A stretch of 64,000 nt of DNA from Devosia chinhatensis (GTDB lineage: Bacteria; Pseudomonadota; Alphaproteobacteria; Rhizobiales; Devosiaceae): positions 1,103,501-1,167,500 of the forward strand of contig NZ_JZEY01000061.1 in assembly GCF_000969445.1 (NCBI RefSeq), in the 5' to 3' direction. Positions 46,979-57,796 of this stretch are shown here, in pieces. The position numbers and the translations under genes are program-made. The notes beneath the pieces were generated by a model. The model did no database searches. It was not told where the DNA came from and saw nothing but the letters and a program-made list of their open reading frames with translations. Positions within the stretch are counted from its first letter, which is position 1, and every line of letters starts with the position of its first letter.

Positions 46979-48025
46979 ATGGGGAATGAACAGGCACGTT
47001 TCGGGATCGGTGTGGTGGGTGCCGGGATGGGCGCCAAGCCGCACGCGCTGGCGCTCAAGGCGCTGCGCGACAAGGTCGACGTCCGGGGCGTCTGGCGTCG
47101 CGACAGGCAGGAACTGGAGCGCTTCTGCTCCGAATATGATCTGCCTGCCGCCCGGAGCTACGAAGCTTTGCTGGCCGATCCCGCAGTCGAGGCCATCCTC
47201 ATCATCACGCCGCCCAATGCGCGCGAGCCCTTGGTCGCCGCTGCGGCCGCCGCCGGCAAGCATGTGCTCATGGAAAAGCCGGTGGAGCGGAGCGTCGAGG
47301 CGGCCGAACGCATTGTCGGGATTTGCGATGCGGCCGGTGTCACGCTCGGCATCATCTTCCAGCATCGGTTTCGCGCGGCATCCATGGCTCTGGCTGAAAA
47401 GGTGGCCGGCGGGACCTTGGGCCCGCTTCATGCCGCGCAGCTGCTCGTGCCGTGGTGGCGGTCCCAGGAGGCCTACTACGACAAGCCCGGACGTGGCACC
47501 TTCGCCCAGGATGGTGGCGGCGTGCTCATCACCCAGGCCATCCACTCGCTCGATCTGATGCTCAGTCTGACGGGACCTGTCAGGGCCGTGACCGCCCTTT
47601 CGGCGACGACCGGATTGCACCGCATGGAAACCGAGGACTTCGTCGCCGGCGGCATGGAATTCGCCAATGGCGCCGTCGGCGGGCTCATGGCCACCACCGC
47701 CAATTTTCCCGGCGGCCCGGAAAGCCTGACCCTCAATTTCGAACGGGCGTCCGCCACGTTGACCGGCGGCAACCTGACGCTCAACTGGATGGATGGCCGC
47801 AGCGAAACCATCGGCGAAGCGAGCCTGGGCGGCGGCGGCGCCGACCCCATGGCATTCCCCTTTGACTGGCACCAGGCCCAGATCGAGGATTTTATCCTGG
47901 CCGTCCACCAAGGGCGCCCGCCGCGCTCGACCGGGCACACGGCGCTTAATGTGCACCGCCTGATCGACGCGCTGATCCGCTCCGGCAGGGAAGGCCGGCG
48001 CGTAGAGGTTTTGCAAGGAGGGTAA
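46979..48025 (+). CDS. Gfo/Idh/MocA-family oxidoreductase
   Basis: A 348-residue NAD(P)-dependent dehydrogenase. The Rossmann fold has GIGVVGAGMGAKPHA, the family motif EKP is in HVLMEKPVERS, and the C-terminal domain has GGGVLITQAIHSLDLM with the catalytic Lys/His region. Members oxidise or reduce sugars, inositols and related polyols. It is next to a peptide-type ABC operon transcribed towards it, which gives no clear substrate hint. Confidence 0.9.
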   Translation: MGNEQARFGIGVVGAGMGAKPHALALKALRDKVDVRGVWRRDRQELERFCSEYDLPAARSYEALLADPAVEAILIITPPNAREPLVAAAAAAGKHVLMEKPVERSVEAAERIVGICDAAGVTLGIIFQHRFRAASMALAEKVAGGTLGPLHAAQLLVPWWRSQEAYYDKPGRGTFAQDGGGVLITQAIHSLDLMLSLTGPVRAVTALSATTGLHRMETEDFVAGGMEFANGAVGGLMATTANFPGGPESLTLNFERASATLTGGNLTLNWMDGRSETIGEASLGGGGADPMAFPFDWHQAQIEDFILAVHQGRPPRSTGHTALNVHRLIDALIRSGREGRRVEVLQGG

Positions 48026-48105
48026 GGCCGGTCGGTTCGCGGGCCGGGCACGCCCTTAGCGGGCTAACGGCTTTAGAGAGGGGGCAGCGTCCGATTGTCG
48101 GGTAA

Positions 48106-48129
48106 GGCCCCCTCCCTTGGGAGAGGGCC
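48106..48129. terminator. GC-rich hairpin between the oxidoreductase and ABC operon ends
   Basis: GGCCCCCTCCC (48106-48116) and GGGAGAGGGCC (48119-48129) form an 11-bp stem with one mismatch and a two-base loop. It lies between two convergent units and could end both, although neither side has a real T-run. Its sequence style also recalls dispersed palindromic repeats of alphaproteobacteria. Confidence 0.45.
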
Positions 48130-48138
48130 AAGGGCGCT

Positions 48139-49778
<1,640 letters not shown>

Positions 49779-49779
<1 letters not shown>

Positions 49780-50738
49780 CAGCGCAACTTCGGGTTGAGG
49801 GCATCGCGCAGCCAGTCACCCAGGAGGTTGACCGACAAGGCGAGCAGGACAAGGGTGATGGCCGGGAACAGCAGGATCCACCATTCGCCGGAGAACAGGA
49901 ATTGCTGGCCGATGCGGATCAGCGTTCCGAGCGAGGGCTGGGTGGGCGGCACGCCGACGCCCAGATAGGAAAGCGTGGCTTCCTCGATGATGGCCAGGGC
50001 CAACCCGATCGTGCCGATCACCAGCACCGGACCGACGACGTTGGGCAGGACGTGGCGCAACAGGATGATGAACGGATTGACGCCCATCAGCCGGGCCGCC
50101 GCCACGTAGTCCTTCTGCCGCTCCACCATGGTTGCGCCACGCACGGTACGGGCGAACTGCGCCCAGTTGGCGAGGCCAATGGCGATGATCAGCACCCAGA
50201 TGGCTGCGCCTTCCTGCTGGTTGGGCGGAATGATGCCGCGCGCCACCCCGAAGATCAAAAGCGCGATGAGAATGGCCGGGAACGAGAGCTGAACGTCGGT
50301 AACGCGCATGATGATGGCATCGACCAGACCGCCGACATAGCCGGCAACCAGGCCCAGGCTGACACCCATCAGCATGGCGAAGAGCGTTGCCATCAGGCCC
50401 ACGAACAGCGACACGCGCGAGCCATACATGATGGTCGAGAGCACGTCGCGCCCTTGGCTATCGGTGCCCAGCGCGAAATACTTGCCCGACATCGAGTTCG
50501 AATTGGGCGGGGTGAACCCGTCCATGAGATTGAGCGTCGCCGGGTTGAACGGATTATAGGGCGCGATCAGCGGCGCCAGCACCGCCATGAGGATAAGCAC
50601 CGTCGCCACGATGGAGGCGACGATGGCGACTGGCGAATGCCGATAGGACCACATGACGTCGGAAGTCCAGAAGAGCTTCCAGCGCGAGGTCTTGGCAGCC
50701 GGCACCGGCTGCTCTGGGGAATGGGGCAGATCCGTCAA
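49779..50738 (-). CDS. Peptide-type ABC transporter permease, DppC family
   Basis: A 319-residue inner-membrane protein. It has an N-terminal OppC-like region (WSYRHSPVAIVASIVATVLIL), then SGKYFALGTDSQGRDVLSTIMYGSRVSL, the family hallmark, and about six membrane segments. The EAA loop is YVAAARLMGVNPFIILLRHVLP. It pairs with the DppB-like permease encoded 4 bases upstream. Confidence 0.92.
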
Positions 50739-50742
50739 GATC

Positions 50743-51723
50743 TTATCTCCCGGTTCTGGCGCCGTCGCGCAGGCGCGGATCGACGATGAAATAGAGGATG
50801 TCCACGATGAGGTTGATGACCACGAAGATCAGCGCCACGAAGACGAGATAGGCGGCCATCACCGGAACGTCGACCACGGCGACGGAATTGACGAACAGCG
50901 AGCCGACGCCCGGCCACTGGAACACCGTCTCGGTGATGATGGCGAAGGCGATGACCGAGCCGAGCTGCAACCCGGTAATGGTGATCACCGGCACCATGGT
51001 GTTCTTGAGCGCATGGCCGAAATTGATCGCCCGCTTGCTGAGGCCGCGGGCCTTGGCGAAGCGGATATAGTCGGTGCGCATCACCTCCAGCATTTCCGCG
51101 CGCACGAGGCGCATGATCAGCGTCAGCTGGAACAGCGAGAGCGTGATGGCGGGCAGGATCAGCGAGCGCAGGCCCGACTGGGTGAGAAGCCCCGTGCGCC
51201 ACCAGCCCAGCGCCACCACTTCGCCGCGCCCGAAGGAGGGGAGCCATTTCAGCTCGACGGCAAAGACATAGATCAGACCGATACCAATGAGGAATGTAGG
51301 CAGCGAGACGCCCACCAGCGACAGGGTCATGATCACGCCGGTGGAGAAGGCGCGCTGGCGCAGGGCGGTGTAGATGCCCAAGACCACGCCGCCGATCAGG
51401 GCGATGATGGAGGAGGCGAAGGCAAGCTCGATCGTGGCCGGCAGGCGGTCGAGGATCAGCTGGCTCACCGGCTGCTGCAGGCGATAGGAAATGCCGAATT
51501 CGCCCTGGAGCGCGTTGCCCACGAAGGTGAAGAACTGGATGTAGAAGGGCTGGTCGAGGCCGAGACGCTGGCGCGCCGCGTCGAAATCGGCCTGGCGCGC
51601 TTCCTGGCTCATCAAGGCGGCGAGCGGATCGCCGACATAGCGGAACACCAGGAAGGCGATGAACGCCACCACAAGCATGACGAGGACGGACTGCAAGAGC
51701 CGCCGGGCAATAAAGGCGAGCAT
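50743..51723 (-). CDS. Peptide-type ABC transporter permease, DppB family
   Basis: A 326-residue inner-membrane protein beginning MLAFIARRLLQSVLVMLVV, typical of DppB. The EAA loop is YIRFAKARGLSKRAINFGHALKNT, and the final segment contains FQWPGVGSLFVNSV. It is separated from the binding-protein gene by a 68-base gap that holds a strong hairpin, while the DppC-like gene follows after 4 bases. Confidence 0.92.
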   Translation of the reverse strand: MLAFIARRLLQSVLVMLVVAFIAFLVFRYVGDPLAALMSQEARQADFDAARQRLGLDQPFYIQFFTFVGNALQGEFGISYRLQQPVSQLILDRLPATIELAFASSIIALIGGVVLGIYTALRQRAFSTGVIMTLSLVGVSLPTFLIGIGLIYVFAVELKWLPSFGRGEVVALGWWRTGLLTQSGLRSLILPAITLSLFQLTLIMRLVRAEMLEVMRTDYIRFAKARGLSKRAINFGHALKNTMVPVITITGLQLGSVIAFAIITETVFQWPGVGSLFVNSVAVVDVPVMAAYLVFVALIFVVINLIVDILYFIVDPRLRDGARTGR

Positions 51724-51740
51724 GGCGCCCCCTCAAATGA

Positions 51741-51777
51741 GAGCCGCCGCGGGAGACGTGACTCCACGCGGCGGCTC
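51741..51777 (-). promoter_or_regulatory. Hairpin between peptide-binding-protein and permease genes
   Basis: GAGCCGCCGCG (51741-51751) pairs perfectly with CGCGGCGGCTC (51767-51777), an 11-bp stem with a 15-base loop and no T-run. It is likely to favour the upstream binding-protein message, as in the sugar operon at 9092, which has the same loop size and position. Confidence 0.6.
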
Positions 51778-51791
51778 GGGATGGATAGGCT

Positions 51792-53381
51792 TTACTCGAA
51801 GGTGACCGTGGTCATGTTCGGCTGGTTTTCCGGCTGGACCGGCAGCGTCACGCCATCACGCATGGCATAGGCGAGCACCTGGTTGTGCACCGGCAGCAGC
51901 ACGCGGTCGGCCTTCACCACTTCCCAGATGTCGGCAATGGTCTGGTTGCGGACGGTTTCGTCGCTCTCGACGCCGAGCGAGACGATCATCTCGTCCAGTT
52001 CGGGGTTCGAGTACATGCCGACATTGTAGCCGCCCAGTTCGGCGTCTTCACCGGTTTCCTTGGTGTGGATCAGGTCGTTGAAGACATAGGCGCTGTCGAA
52101 GGTCGGCACGCCCCAGCCCAGGAGGTAGAAGTCGGTGTCGCTCGCCAGGATCAGCGGCGAGTGTTCGGCGACGGGACGCGAAGCCAGGGTAACCTGGATG
52201 CCGATCTGGCCGAGCATGCCCACATAGGCGGTCGAGATCGCCTCGTCGTTGACATAGCGGTTGTTCGGCGTGTCGAGGGTGACGGTAAAGCCATCGGCAT
52301 AGCCGGCTTCGGCCATCAGCTCGCGGGCGCGTTCCACATCGGGAGCCGGGTAGGCGTCGAGTTCTTCGGTCCAGCCATTGACGAAGGGCGGGTTGGGAAT
52401 GCCGGTCGGGATCGACTGGCCGCGCATCACCACCTGCTGGATCGCATCGCGATCGAGCACCAGTTCCATGGCCTCGCGCACCAGCGGGTTGTTGAACGGG
52501 TTGCTGTCGGTGATGTTGGACGACTTCAGCGGCTCATCGCCGAACTTGTAGCCGAAATAGATGAAGCGGTTTTCCGGGCCGGTCTCGACCTTGAAGCCTT
52601 CGGTATTGGAGAGGCGCTCGATATCCTGCGGCGGCACGTCCTGGACGATGTCGATTTCGCCCGAGAGCAGTGCCGAGACGCGGGTGCCGGCATCGGCGAT
52701 CACGATATATTCGATATCGGTGACTTCCGGCTGCTCGCCCCACCAGCCTTCGTTATAGGCCAGCACGGTGCGCACGTCCGGCTCGCGCGAAACCAACGTG
52801 TAAGGGCCGGTGCCATTGGTGTTGAGAACCGAATAGTTCGACGCGCCGCTGGCAAAGTCCTGCACCACGTCCAGGTCGTTGGCTTCCGACCAGGTCTTGT
52901 CCATGATGAAGGTGTTGGTGAGGTTGTTCGGGTAGATCAGCGAGGGGCCGACCATCTTGAACTCGACGGTGTAGTCGTCGACTGCAGTGACCGATTCCAC
53001 TTCGGCATGCAGCTGCCGCATGTTGGAAAATTCGCTCTTGGCGCGGGTCATGGAATAGACCACGTCCTCGGCGGTGAAGTCGGCGCCGTCGTGGAATTTC
53101 ACGCCTTCGCGCAGCTTGAACACCCAGACGGTGTCATCGCCGTCCTTGAGGGCCCATTCGGTGGCCAGGCGCGGGGTCAGGTTGCCGTCATTGTCGCGGC
53201 CGACCAGGGTTTCATAGATGTGGTGGGCGAGCGTGTGGGTATTGCCCTGGTTCTGCGAATGCGGATCCAGAGTCAGCGCATCCGAAGAGCGCGCCCAGCG
53301 GATCGTTTCGGCATTCGCAACACCGGCGAGCATCGTGGAGGCGATAAGAACCGCCGCGATGCGGGTCAGTGATGAGTGCAT
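51792..53381 (-). CDS. ABC transporter peptide-type substrate-binding protein (SBP family 5)
   Basis: The 529-residue protein has a signal peptide (cleavage after VANA, about residue 24), then the family-5 opening (TIRWARSSDALTLDPHSQNQGNT) and the motif LREGVKFHDGADFTAEDVVYSM. Members bind di- and oligopeptides, nickel, opines or sugars; the ligand here is unknown. ATG 53381 is chosen because the signal peptide starts there. It heads the operon and is divergent from the VOC gene, with 225 bases of promoter region between. Confidence 0.92.
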   Translation of the reverse strand: MHSSLTRIAAVLIASTMLAGVANAETIRWARSSDALTLDPHSQNQGNTHTLAHHIYETLVGRDNDGNLTPRLATEWALKDGDDTVWVFKLREGVKFHDGADFTAEDVVYSMTRAKSEFSNMRQLHAEVESVTAVDDYTVEFKMVGPSLIYPNNLTNTFIMDKTWSEANDLDVVQDFASGASNYSVLNTNGTGPYTLVSREPDVRTVLAYNEGWWGEQPEVTDIEYIVIADAGTRVSALLSGEIDIVQDVPPQDIERLSNTEGFKVETGPENRFIYFGYKFGDEPLKSSNITDSNPFNNPLVREAMELVLDRDAIQQVVMRGQSIPTGIPNPPFVNGWTEELDAYPAPDVERARELMAEAGYADGFTVTLDTPNNRYVNDEAISTAYVGMLGQIGIQVTLASRPVAEHSPLILASDTDFYLLGWGVPTFDSAYVFNDLIHTKETGEDAELGGYNVGMYSNPELDEMIVSLGVESDETVRNQTIADIWEVVKADRVLLPVHNQVLAYAMRDGVTLPVQPENQPNMTTVTFE

Positions 53382-53605
53382 GGATAGTCTCCCGTTCCTT
53401 GACAAACGCCTTCTCAGCGCCGAGGCGCCGGAGGCTTGGGCCACACAAAAGCCTAGATTGAAAAGGAGCGCAACGATATTCGCTGACCATTTGGTCAATT
53501 TACTGACCTGCCTAATGCCTATCCACAAGTATGGACGGTTTTTTGCAAATCAGTTCGCCCGCTCTGGCTTGACCGGGACGCGGTCGCGGCGCATGTCATG
53601 GGCCC

Positions 53606-53998
53606 ATGCGTCAAGCCATCGCCACCGTCGCCCTTGTCGTTGCCGATTATGATGAGGCCATCGCCTTTTATCGCGATGTCCTGGGCTTCGTGCTGTTCGA
53701 GGACAGCGATCTGGGCGGTGGCAAGCGCTGGGTCTGCGTTGGTCCGTCATCGGGGCGGGGAGCACGATTGCTGCTGGCCCGCGCCGTTGGTCCGTCCCAG
53801 CACCAGGCCATCGGCAATCAGGCCGGCGGCCGCGTCATGCTCTTTCTCGAAACCGATGACTTTGCCACCGATCATGCGCGCTATCTGGCCGCCGGCGTCC
53901 GTTTTCTCGAGACGCCGCGTGACGAGCCCTATGGCAGGGTCGCCGTTTTCGCCGATCTTTATGGAAACAAATGGGATCTCATCGAGCCGCGGCGCTGA
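53606..53998 (+). CDS. VOC-family protein (glyoxalase/bleomycin-resistance fold)
   Basis: A 130-residue protein with the two halves of a VOC domain. It starts IATVALVVADYDEAIAFYRDVLGF and ends RVAVFADLYGNKWDLIE, with the Glu metal ligand near the C-terminus. The first usual His ligand is replaced (VALVV), so metal binding is uncertain. It may bind or act on a small molecule; the substrate is unknown. It overlaps the next gene by 28 bases. Confidence 0.85.
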   Translation: MRQAIATVALVVADYDEAIAFYRDVLGFVLFEDSDLGGGKRWVCVGPSSGRGARLLLARAVGPSQHQAIGNQAGGRVMLFLETDDFATDHARYLAAGVRFLETPRDEPYGRVAVFADLYGNKWDLIEPRR

Positions 53999-54528
53999 TC
54001 GCCGCCCTGCTTCTGGCGCCGCCCGCCTCGGCCCAGACGCCTGGCTGGCACTATTCGCCCCTGCCCGGCGAGGGCGATCGGGCAAGCCTGGGCTGTGATC
54101 GCGCCGCCGAGCCGGGCCGCTTCACCTGCCTGGCCGTGCGCTGCGAGGATGATTTCACCCCGGGTATCCACATCCATTCCACCCGCGCAATGGGCGTGGC
54201 CGGGCGCTGGCAGATGACGCTGGACCGGGAGGACCGCTCTTTCGATACGATTGAGGCGCCGTCGCCCTATGGGGCGCGTCTGCTCGACCCCGATGGCGGC
54301 CTGTTCGAGCGGCTGCAGCAGGGCACCTTCGTTTACCTGCGTCATGAAGACGATCCGGAAGCCGGCTTTGCCTATATCGACCTCAAGGGCTCCTTCAAGG
54401 CGATCGGCGAGGCGCTCTACTGGTGCGCGCCCAGGTCCCCTGCCGCAGAACGAAATGGCCCCCCGGACGTTGAGGCCGAAACCGATCAAGGAGAACATGA
54501 TGAACCGCCGCCCCCTGGGACGCAGTGA
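53971..54528 (+). CDS. Secreted protein of unknown function
   Basis: A 185-residue protein with a signal peptide (AALIAALLLAPPASA, cleavage near residue 21). The mature part has two cysteine pairs or near-pairs (LGC, FTC, VRC and YWC), which could form disulfides, and a predicted all-beta pattern. The C-terminal 20 residues are acidic and Pro-rich and overlap the start of the aldo/keto reductase gene. Starting inside the VOC gene suggests coupled translation. No family is recognised. Confidence 0.65.
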   Translation: MGSHRAAALIAALLLAPPASAQTPGWHYSPLPGEGDRASLGCDRAAEPGRFTCLAVRCEDDFTPGIHIHSTRAMGVAGRWQMTLDREDRSFDTIEAPSPYGARLLDPDGGLFERLQQGTFVYLRHEDDPEAGFAYIDLKGSFKAIGEALYWCAPRSPAAERNGPPDVEAETDQGEHDEPPPPGTQ

Positions 54529-55438
54529 ACTGGTGATCGAGCCGCTCGTATTGGGCGGCAATGTGTTCGGCTGGACCGTGGACGAGGCCAGGGGCTTCGA
54601 CATTCTCGACGCCTATGTCGAAGCCGGCTTCACCGCCATCGATACCGCCGAGGGCTATCCGAACTGGGTGCCCGGCAATCCGCCCGGCATGAGCGAGACC
54701 ATCATCGGCAAATGGCTCAAGGCCCGTGGCAATCGCGAAAGCGTCCACATCTTCACCAAGGTCAACTCGGCCAAGCAGCCCGGCGGGCTCAAGGCCGATG
54801 CCATCAAGGCGGGTGTCGAAGCGTCGCTGGCGCGCCTCCAGACCGATTACATCGACCTCTATTTCAGCCATTGGCCAGATCCGGACACGGATCATGAAGA
54901 AACCCTGGCCGCCTATGACACGTTGATCCGGGCCGGCAAGGTGCGCACGATCGGGGCGTCCAACTTCACCACTGAGATGATGCAGGCGGCTCAGCAGACT
55001 GCCATCGTCAAGACCCTGCAGCGCTATGAAGTGACCCAGCCGCGCTACAATCTGTACGATCGTGCCGAGTTCGATGCTCTGCGCCCCTACCTGCTCGAGA
55101 ATGAGGTGGGCGCCATCGTCTATTACAGCCTCGCCTCCGGGTTCCTCACCGGCAAATATCGCTCCAGCGCCGATCTCGGCCAGTCGCCGCGCGGTGGTGG
55201 CCTGTCCCATTATCTCGATGACAAGGGGCAGCGCCTGCTGGCCGCATTGGACAAGGCGGCAGACGCGCTCGAGGCCAGCCCGGCCGAGATCGCCCTTGCC
55301 TGGCTGGTGGCGCAGAAGGGTGTCAGCGCGCCCATCGCCTCGGCAACCTCGGTGGAACAGGTCAGGAGCCTCGCCAAGGGCGTGCGGCTGACCCTGCCCG
55401 AGGAAATCGAGCGGGAGCTGACCGCCGCAGGTGCCTGA
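54500..55438 (+). CDS. Aldo/keto reductase
   Basis: A 312-residue NADPH-dependent reductase of the AKR superfamily. It opens LGRSELVIEPLVLGGNVFGW. The catalytic Asp and Tyr are in AIDTAEGYPNWVPG, Lys in HIFTKVN, and His in LYFSHWPDPDTD. The NADP site includes RTIGASNFTTEMM and PIASATSVEQVRSLAKG. It is like the YajO/Tas group, acting on aldehydes or sugars. AAGGAG lies 6 bases before ATG 54500; ATG 54497 is directly adjacent. The ROK regulator downstream may control it. Confidence 0.9.
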   Translation: MNRRPLGRSELVIEPLVLGGNVFGWTVDEARGFDILDAYVEAGFTAIDTAEGYPNWVPGNPPGMSETIIGKWLKARGNRESVHIFTKVNSAKQPGGLKADAIKAGVEASLARLQTDYIDLYFSHWPDPDTDHEETLAAYDTLIRAGKVRTIGASNFTTEMMQAAQQTAIVKTLQRYEVTQPRYNLYDRAEFDALRPYLLENEVGAIVYYSLASGFLTGKYRSSADLGQSPRGGGLSHYLDDKGQRLLAALDKAADALEASPAEIALAWLVAQKGVSAPIASATSVEQVRSLAKGVRLTLPEEIERELTAAGA

Positions 55439-55469
55439 TCGGGACGAACTTCTTCAGTCCTGTTAGGGG

Positions 55470-55582
55470 CTTGGCGCATCGCCAAGGCTTTGCCATGATG
55501 CTGCGCCTTTCGGTCGCGGCTTTTGTCGCGGCAAAGCCTTCTCAACTCGACGCAAAGAGGACGGCGCGCATCTGGCGCGCCG
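55470..55582. promoter_or_regulatory. Cluster of hairpins upstream of the ROK regulator gene
   Basis: Three perfect inverted repeats lie here: CTTGGCG/CGCCAAG (55470-55486, 3-base loop), AAGGCTTTGCC/GGCAAAGCCTT (55484-55494 with 55530-55540), and CGGCGCGC/GCGCGCCG (55562-55582). The first and second overlap by three bases and so exclude each other. The first may also end the aldo/keto reductase transcript. The third is 18 bases before ATG 55601 and could cover the ribosome site. Confidence 0.45.
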
Positions 55583-55600
55583 CTGATCCGGGTCCGCGCC

Positions 55601-56788
55601 ATGTCCAAGCCACCCCGTTCCACACGTGATATTTTCGATGCCGGTGGGCGGGCCATACGGCATGAAGGCCTGCGACGAGCCAACGAAAAGACCGTGCTTA
55701 TGGTCGTCGGCTTCAATTCCGGCGTCTCCAATGCCGAGATAGCGCGCATTTCCGGCCTTGCGCCACAGACCGTCTCGGCCATTCTGTCCGGCCTCGAACG
55801 CGATGGCCTCATTGAGCGTGGGCAGGCCTTGCGCGGCAAGCGGGGCCAGCCCGCTACGCCTATCCTGCTCAAGCGCGATGGTGGTTTTGCCATTGGCGTC
55901 GAGCTCGGATGGACCCATCTCGACGTCTTGCTGCTCAACATGCACGCCCAGGTGCTGGAGCATCGCCGCATCGACTTTGCCTATCCCGACGCCACCAGCA
56001 TTTTCGACGAGATCGCGCGTTTCGTCGCGGAATTGCGCGCCTCTCTCCCCGCCGAAGGTGCAGAACGCCTCTATGACCTCGGCGTGGCCCTGCCCGGGGG
56101 CATGGCCGACCAGCTCGACAGGGTGGGGTGGTCCTCCGCCCAGTCCGACCCCTGGCGCAATGTCGATGTCGCGGCAGAATTGCGTCAGCGCACGGCCCTG
56201 GATGTCTCGCTCTTCAATGACGGCAACGCAGCCTGCTGGGCAGAGCTGATCGCCCTCCCCAAGCCGCGCCCCGCCAATGTGCTCTATTTTCTCGTCTCCC
56301 ATTACGTGGCGGCCGGGGTGGTCGGTGATGGGGCGCTCTGGCACGGGACGACCGGCAATGCCGCCAATCTGGGCATGATGCTGGTGCAGCTGGATGCAGG
56401 GGGCCTGCGTCAGGTCTATTCGGTCGCCTCGGTCTCCGCCCTTGCCGACAGGCTAAAGGCCATCGGGAAGGGTCCGGGCAACATTCCCGTCTCCCAATGG
56501 GACTGGCCCGATATTCAAGAGGAAGCCGACAATTGGCTGGGTGACAGCGCCAGGGCGCTGGCGCGCACCATTTTCAATGCCACCACCCTGGTCGAGGCCC
56601 CTCTGGTTATCATTGACAGCGTGCTCGATCCGGAATGGACCCAAAAGCTGGCGCGCCGCGTCGAGGCCGAACTGGGCGCGCTGCCGGTCATCGATTTCGA
56701 AGTGCCCCCCGTACAGATCGGGGTCTATGGGGGCCTGGCACCCGCCATCGGCGCCGCCGAGCTGACGCTCTTCAACCGGTATTTTTAG
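55601..56788 (+). CDS. ROK-family transcriptional regulator
   Basis: A 395-residue protein. A winged helix-turn-helix at about 30-85 (SNAEIARISGLAPQTVSAILSGLERDGLI) is followed by a ROK sugar-binding domain with FAIGVELGWTHLDVLLLNMH and FNDGNAACWAELIAL. The cysteine-rich zinc motif of NagC/Mlc-type proteins is absent. Such regulators sense sugars. ATG 55601 is chosen because it precedes the HTH by a normal distance. Its end overlaps the convergent HU/IHF gene by 17 bases. Confidence 0.88.
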   Translation: MSKPPRSTRDIFDAGGRAIRHEGLRRANEKTVLMVVGFNSGVSNAEIARISGLAPQTVSAILSGLERDGLIERGQALRGKRGQPATPILLKRDGGFAIGVELGWTHLDVLLLNMHAQVLEHRRIDFAYPDATSIFDEIARFVAELRASLPAEGAERLYDLGVALPGGMADQLDRVGWSSAQSDPWRNVDVAAELRQRTALDVSLFNDGNAACWAELIALPKPRPANVLYFLVSHYVAAGVVGDGALWHGTTGNAANLGMMLVQLDAGGLRQVYSVASVSALADRLKAIGKGPGNIPVSQWDWPDIQEEADNWLGDSARALARTIFNATTLVEAPLVIIDSVLDPEWTQKLARRVEAELGALPVIDFEVPPVQIGVYGGLAPAIGAAELTLFNRYF

Positions 56789-57110
56789 CGTCGCCTGCCT
56801 TGCCCGCTTCGGCCTTCTGCGCTGCAATGTCGAGCGCCTCGCGCAATTTGCCGCCCGGCACGAAGATAACGGTCTGGCGCGGTACGATCGTATAGGTCTC
56901 TCCCGTGCGCGGATTGCGGCCAAGCCGTTCGGCCCGCGAGCGGACCTGCAAGGTGCCGAACCCCGTCATTTTGACGGTTTCCCCACCCTTGAGCGCCTCG
57001 CCGATCAGGTCGAACATCTGCCGGGCAAGCGCGTCGACATCTGGCCGAGCGTGATCGGTCGTCTCCGCCACCCGCTGCGAAAGCATTGCACGCGTTACGG
57101 TTTTATCCAC
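56772..57110 (-). CDS. HU/IHF-family DNA-binding protein
   Basis: A 112-residue nucleoid protein. The start KTVTRAMLSQRVAE and the region GETVKMTGFGTLQVRSRAERLGRNPRTGE are family signatures; the arm containing GRNPRTGE inserts into the minor groove. It is closer to IHF-alpha than to HU in its first residues, but the C-terminal extension (AAQKAEAGKAGDAKNTG) is unusual, so the subtype is open. It is divergent from rirA. Confidence 0.88.
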   Translation of the reverse strand: MDKTVTRAMLSQRVAETTDHARPDVDALARQMFDLIGEALKGGETVKMTGFGTLQVRSRAERLGRNPRTGETYTIVPRQTVIFVPGGKLREALDIAAQKAEAGKAGDAKNTG

Positions 57111-57186
57111 CTAAGGAACCCTCCACCAATTAAATTCCTAACGAGAACATAAACCCTTGTCCAGCACCTCTCGCGCCCAAAAATCA

Positions 57187-57234
57187 TGACATCGTGTTTC
57201 AGGATTAATTGACATTTTTTAGAATGGTTATAAG
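57187..57234 (+). promoter_or_regulatory. Iron-box-like sites upstream of rirA (IRO-like and ICE-like)
   Basis: TGACATCGTGTTTCA (57187-57201) fits the RirA operator pattern TGA-N9-TCA. TTTAGAATGGTTATAAG (57218-57234) matches 12 of 14 defined positions of the Irr ICE box TTTAGAA-N3-TTCTAAA. A TTGACA lies between them (57209-57214). In rhizobia rirA and irr control each other, so both sites are expected before rirA. Whether they bind is not shown by sequence alone. Confidence 0.5.
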
Positions 57235-57291
57235 TTGCGGCACATTCACCGAACCCTGCCATTCGGCGCTTTCGTCAAGGAATGCCTGCTC

Positions 57292-57768
57292 GTGAGACTG
57301 ACCCGCCAATCCAATTATGCCATCCGCACGCTGGTCTATTGCGCCGTCAATGAACCTGGGTTGAGCCGTGTGGCCGAGATCGCCCGGGCTTATGGGATTT
57401 CCGAGCTGTTCCTGTTCAAGCTGATCAAGCCGCTCGTCGAGAACGGACTGCTTCAGACCGTGCGCGGGCGCCATGGCGGCATCAAGCTGGGCAAGCCGGC
57501 TGACCAGATCACCTTGCTCGACACCATTCGCCTCACCGAGGAGAACTTCGCTCTGGCGGAGTGTTTCGAGGACGGCGCCGATTGTCCCCTGATCGGGGAA
57601 TGCGACCTCAACGGCGCACTGCGCGAGGCCTTGGGCGCGTTCTTCGAGGTGCTGAGCCGCCACACCATCGCCGATCTGGCCAGCAAGAAGCGCTCCATCC
57701 GCGAGCGACTGGGCATTTCCACAGCCGACGCGGTCAATGAAAGCATCGCCGCCATAACGGCTGCCTGA
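57292..57768 (+). CDS. rirA: RirA, Rrf2-family iron-responsive regulator
   Basis: A 158-residue regulator with an Rrf2 winged helix: RLTRQSNYAIRTLVYCA, then EIARAYGISELFLFKLIKPLVENGL and VRGRHGGIKLGKPA. The cluster ligands Cys91, Cys98 and Cys104 are in AECFEDGADCPLIGEC, as in rhizobial RirA. With its Fe-S cluster intact RirA represses iron uptake genes; cluster loss on iron limitation frees them. The start is GTG 57292, reached by an AAGGA 11 bases upstream; the longer open frame from 57235 lies in the control region. Confidence 0.92.
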   Translation: MRLTRQSNYAIRTLVYCAVNEPGLSRVAEIARAYGISELFLFKLIKPLVENGLLQTVRGRHGGIKLGKPADQITLLDTIRLTEENFALAECFEDGADCPLIGECDLNGALREALGAFFEVLSRHTIADLASKKRSIRERLGISTADAVNESIAAITAA

Positions 57769-57796
57769 CGCAAAATCTGACCACGTGAGTCAAATA

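Noticed and set aside
57235-57291. Longer N-terminus for RirA
   Set aside because: Family members begin at the RLTxQxNYA segment, and the extra residues would be encoded within the control region.
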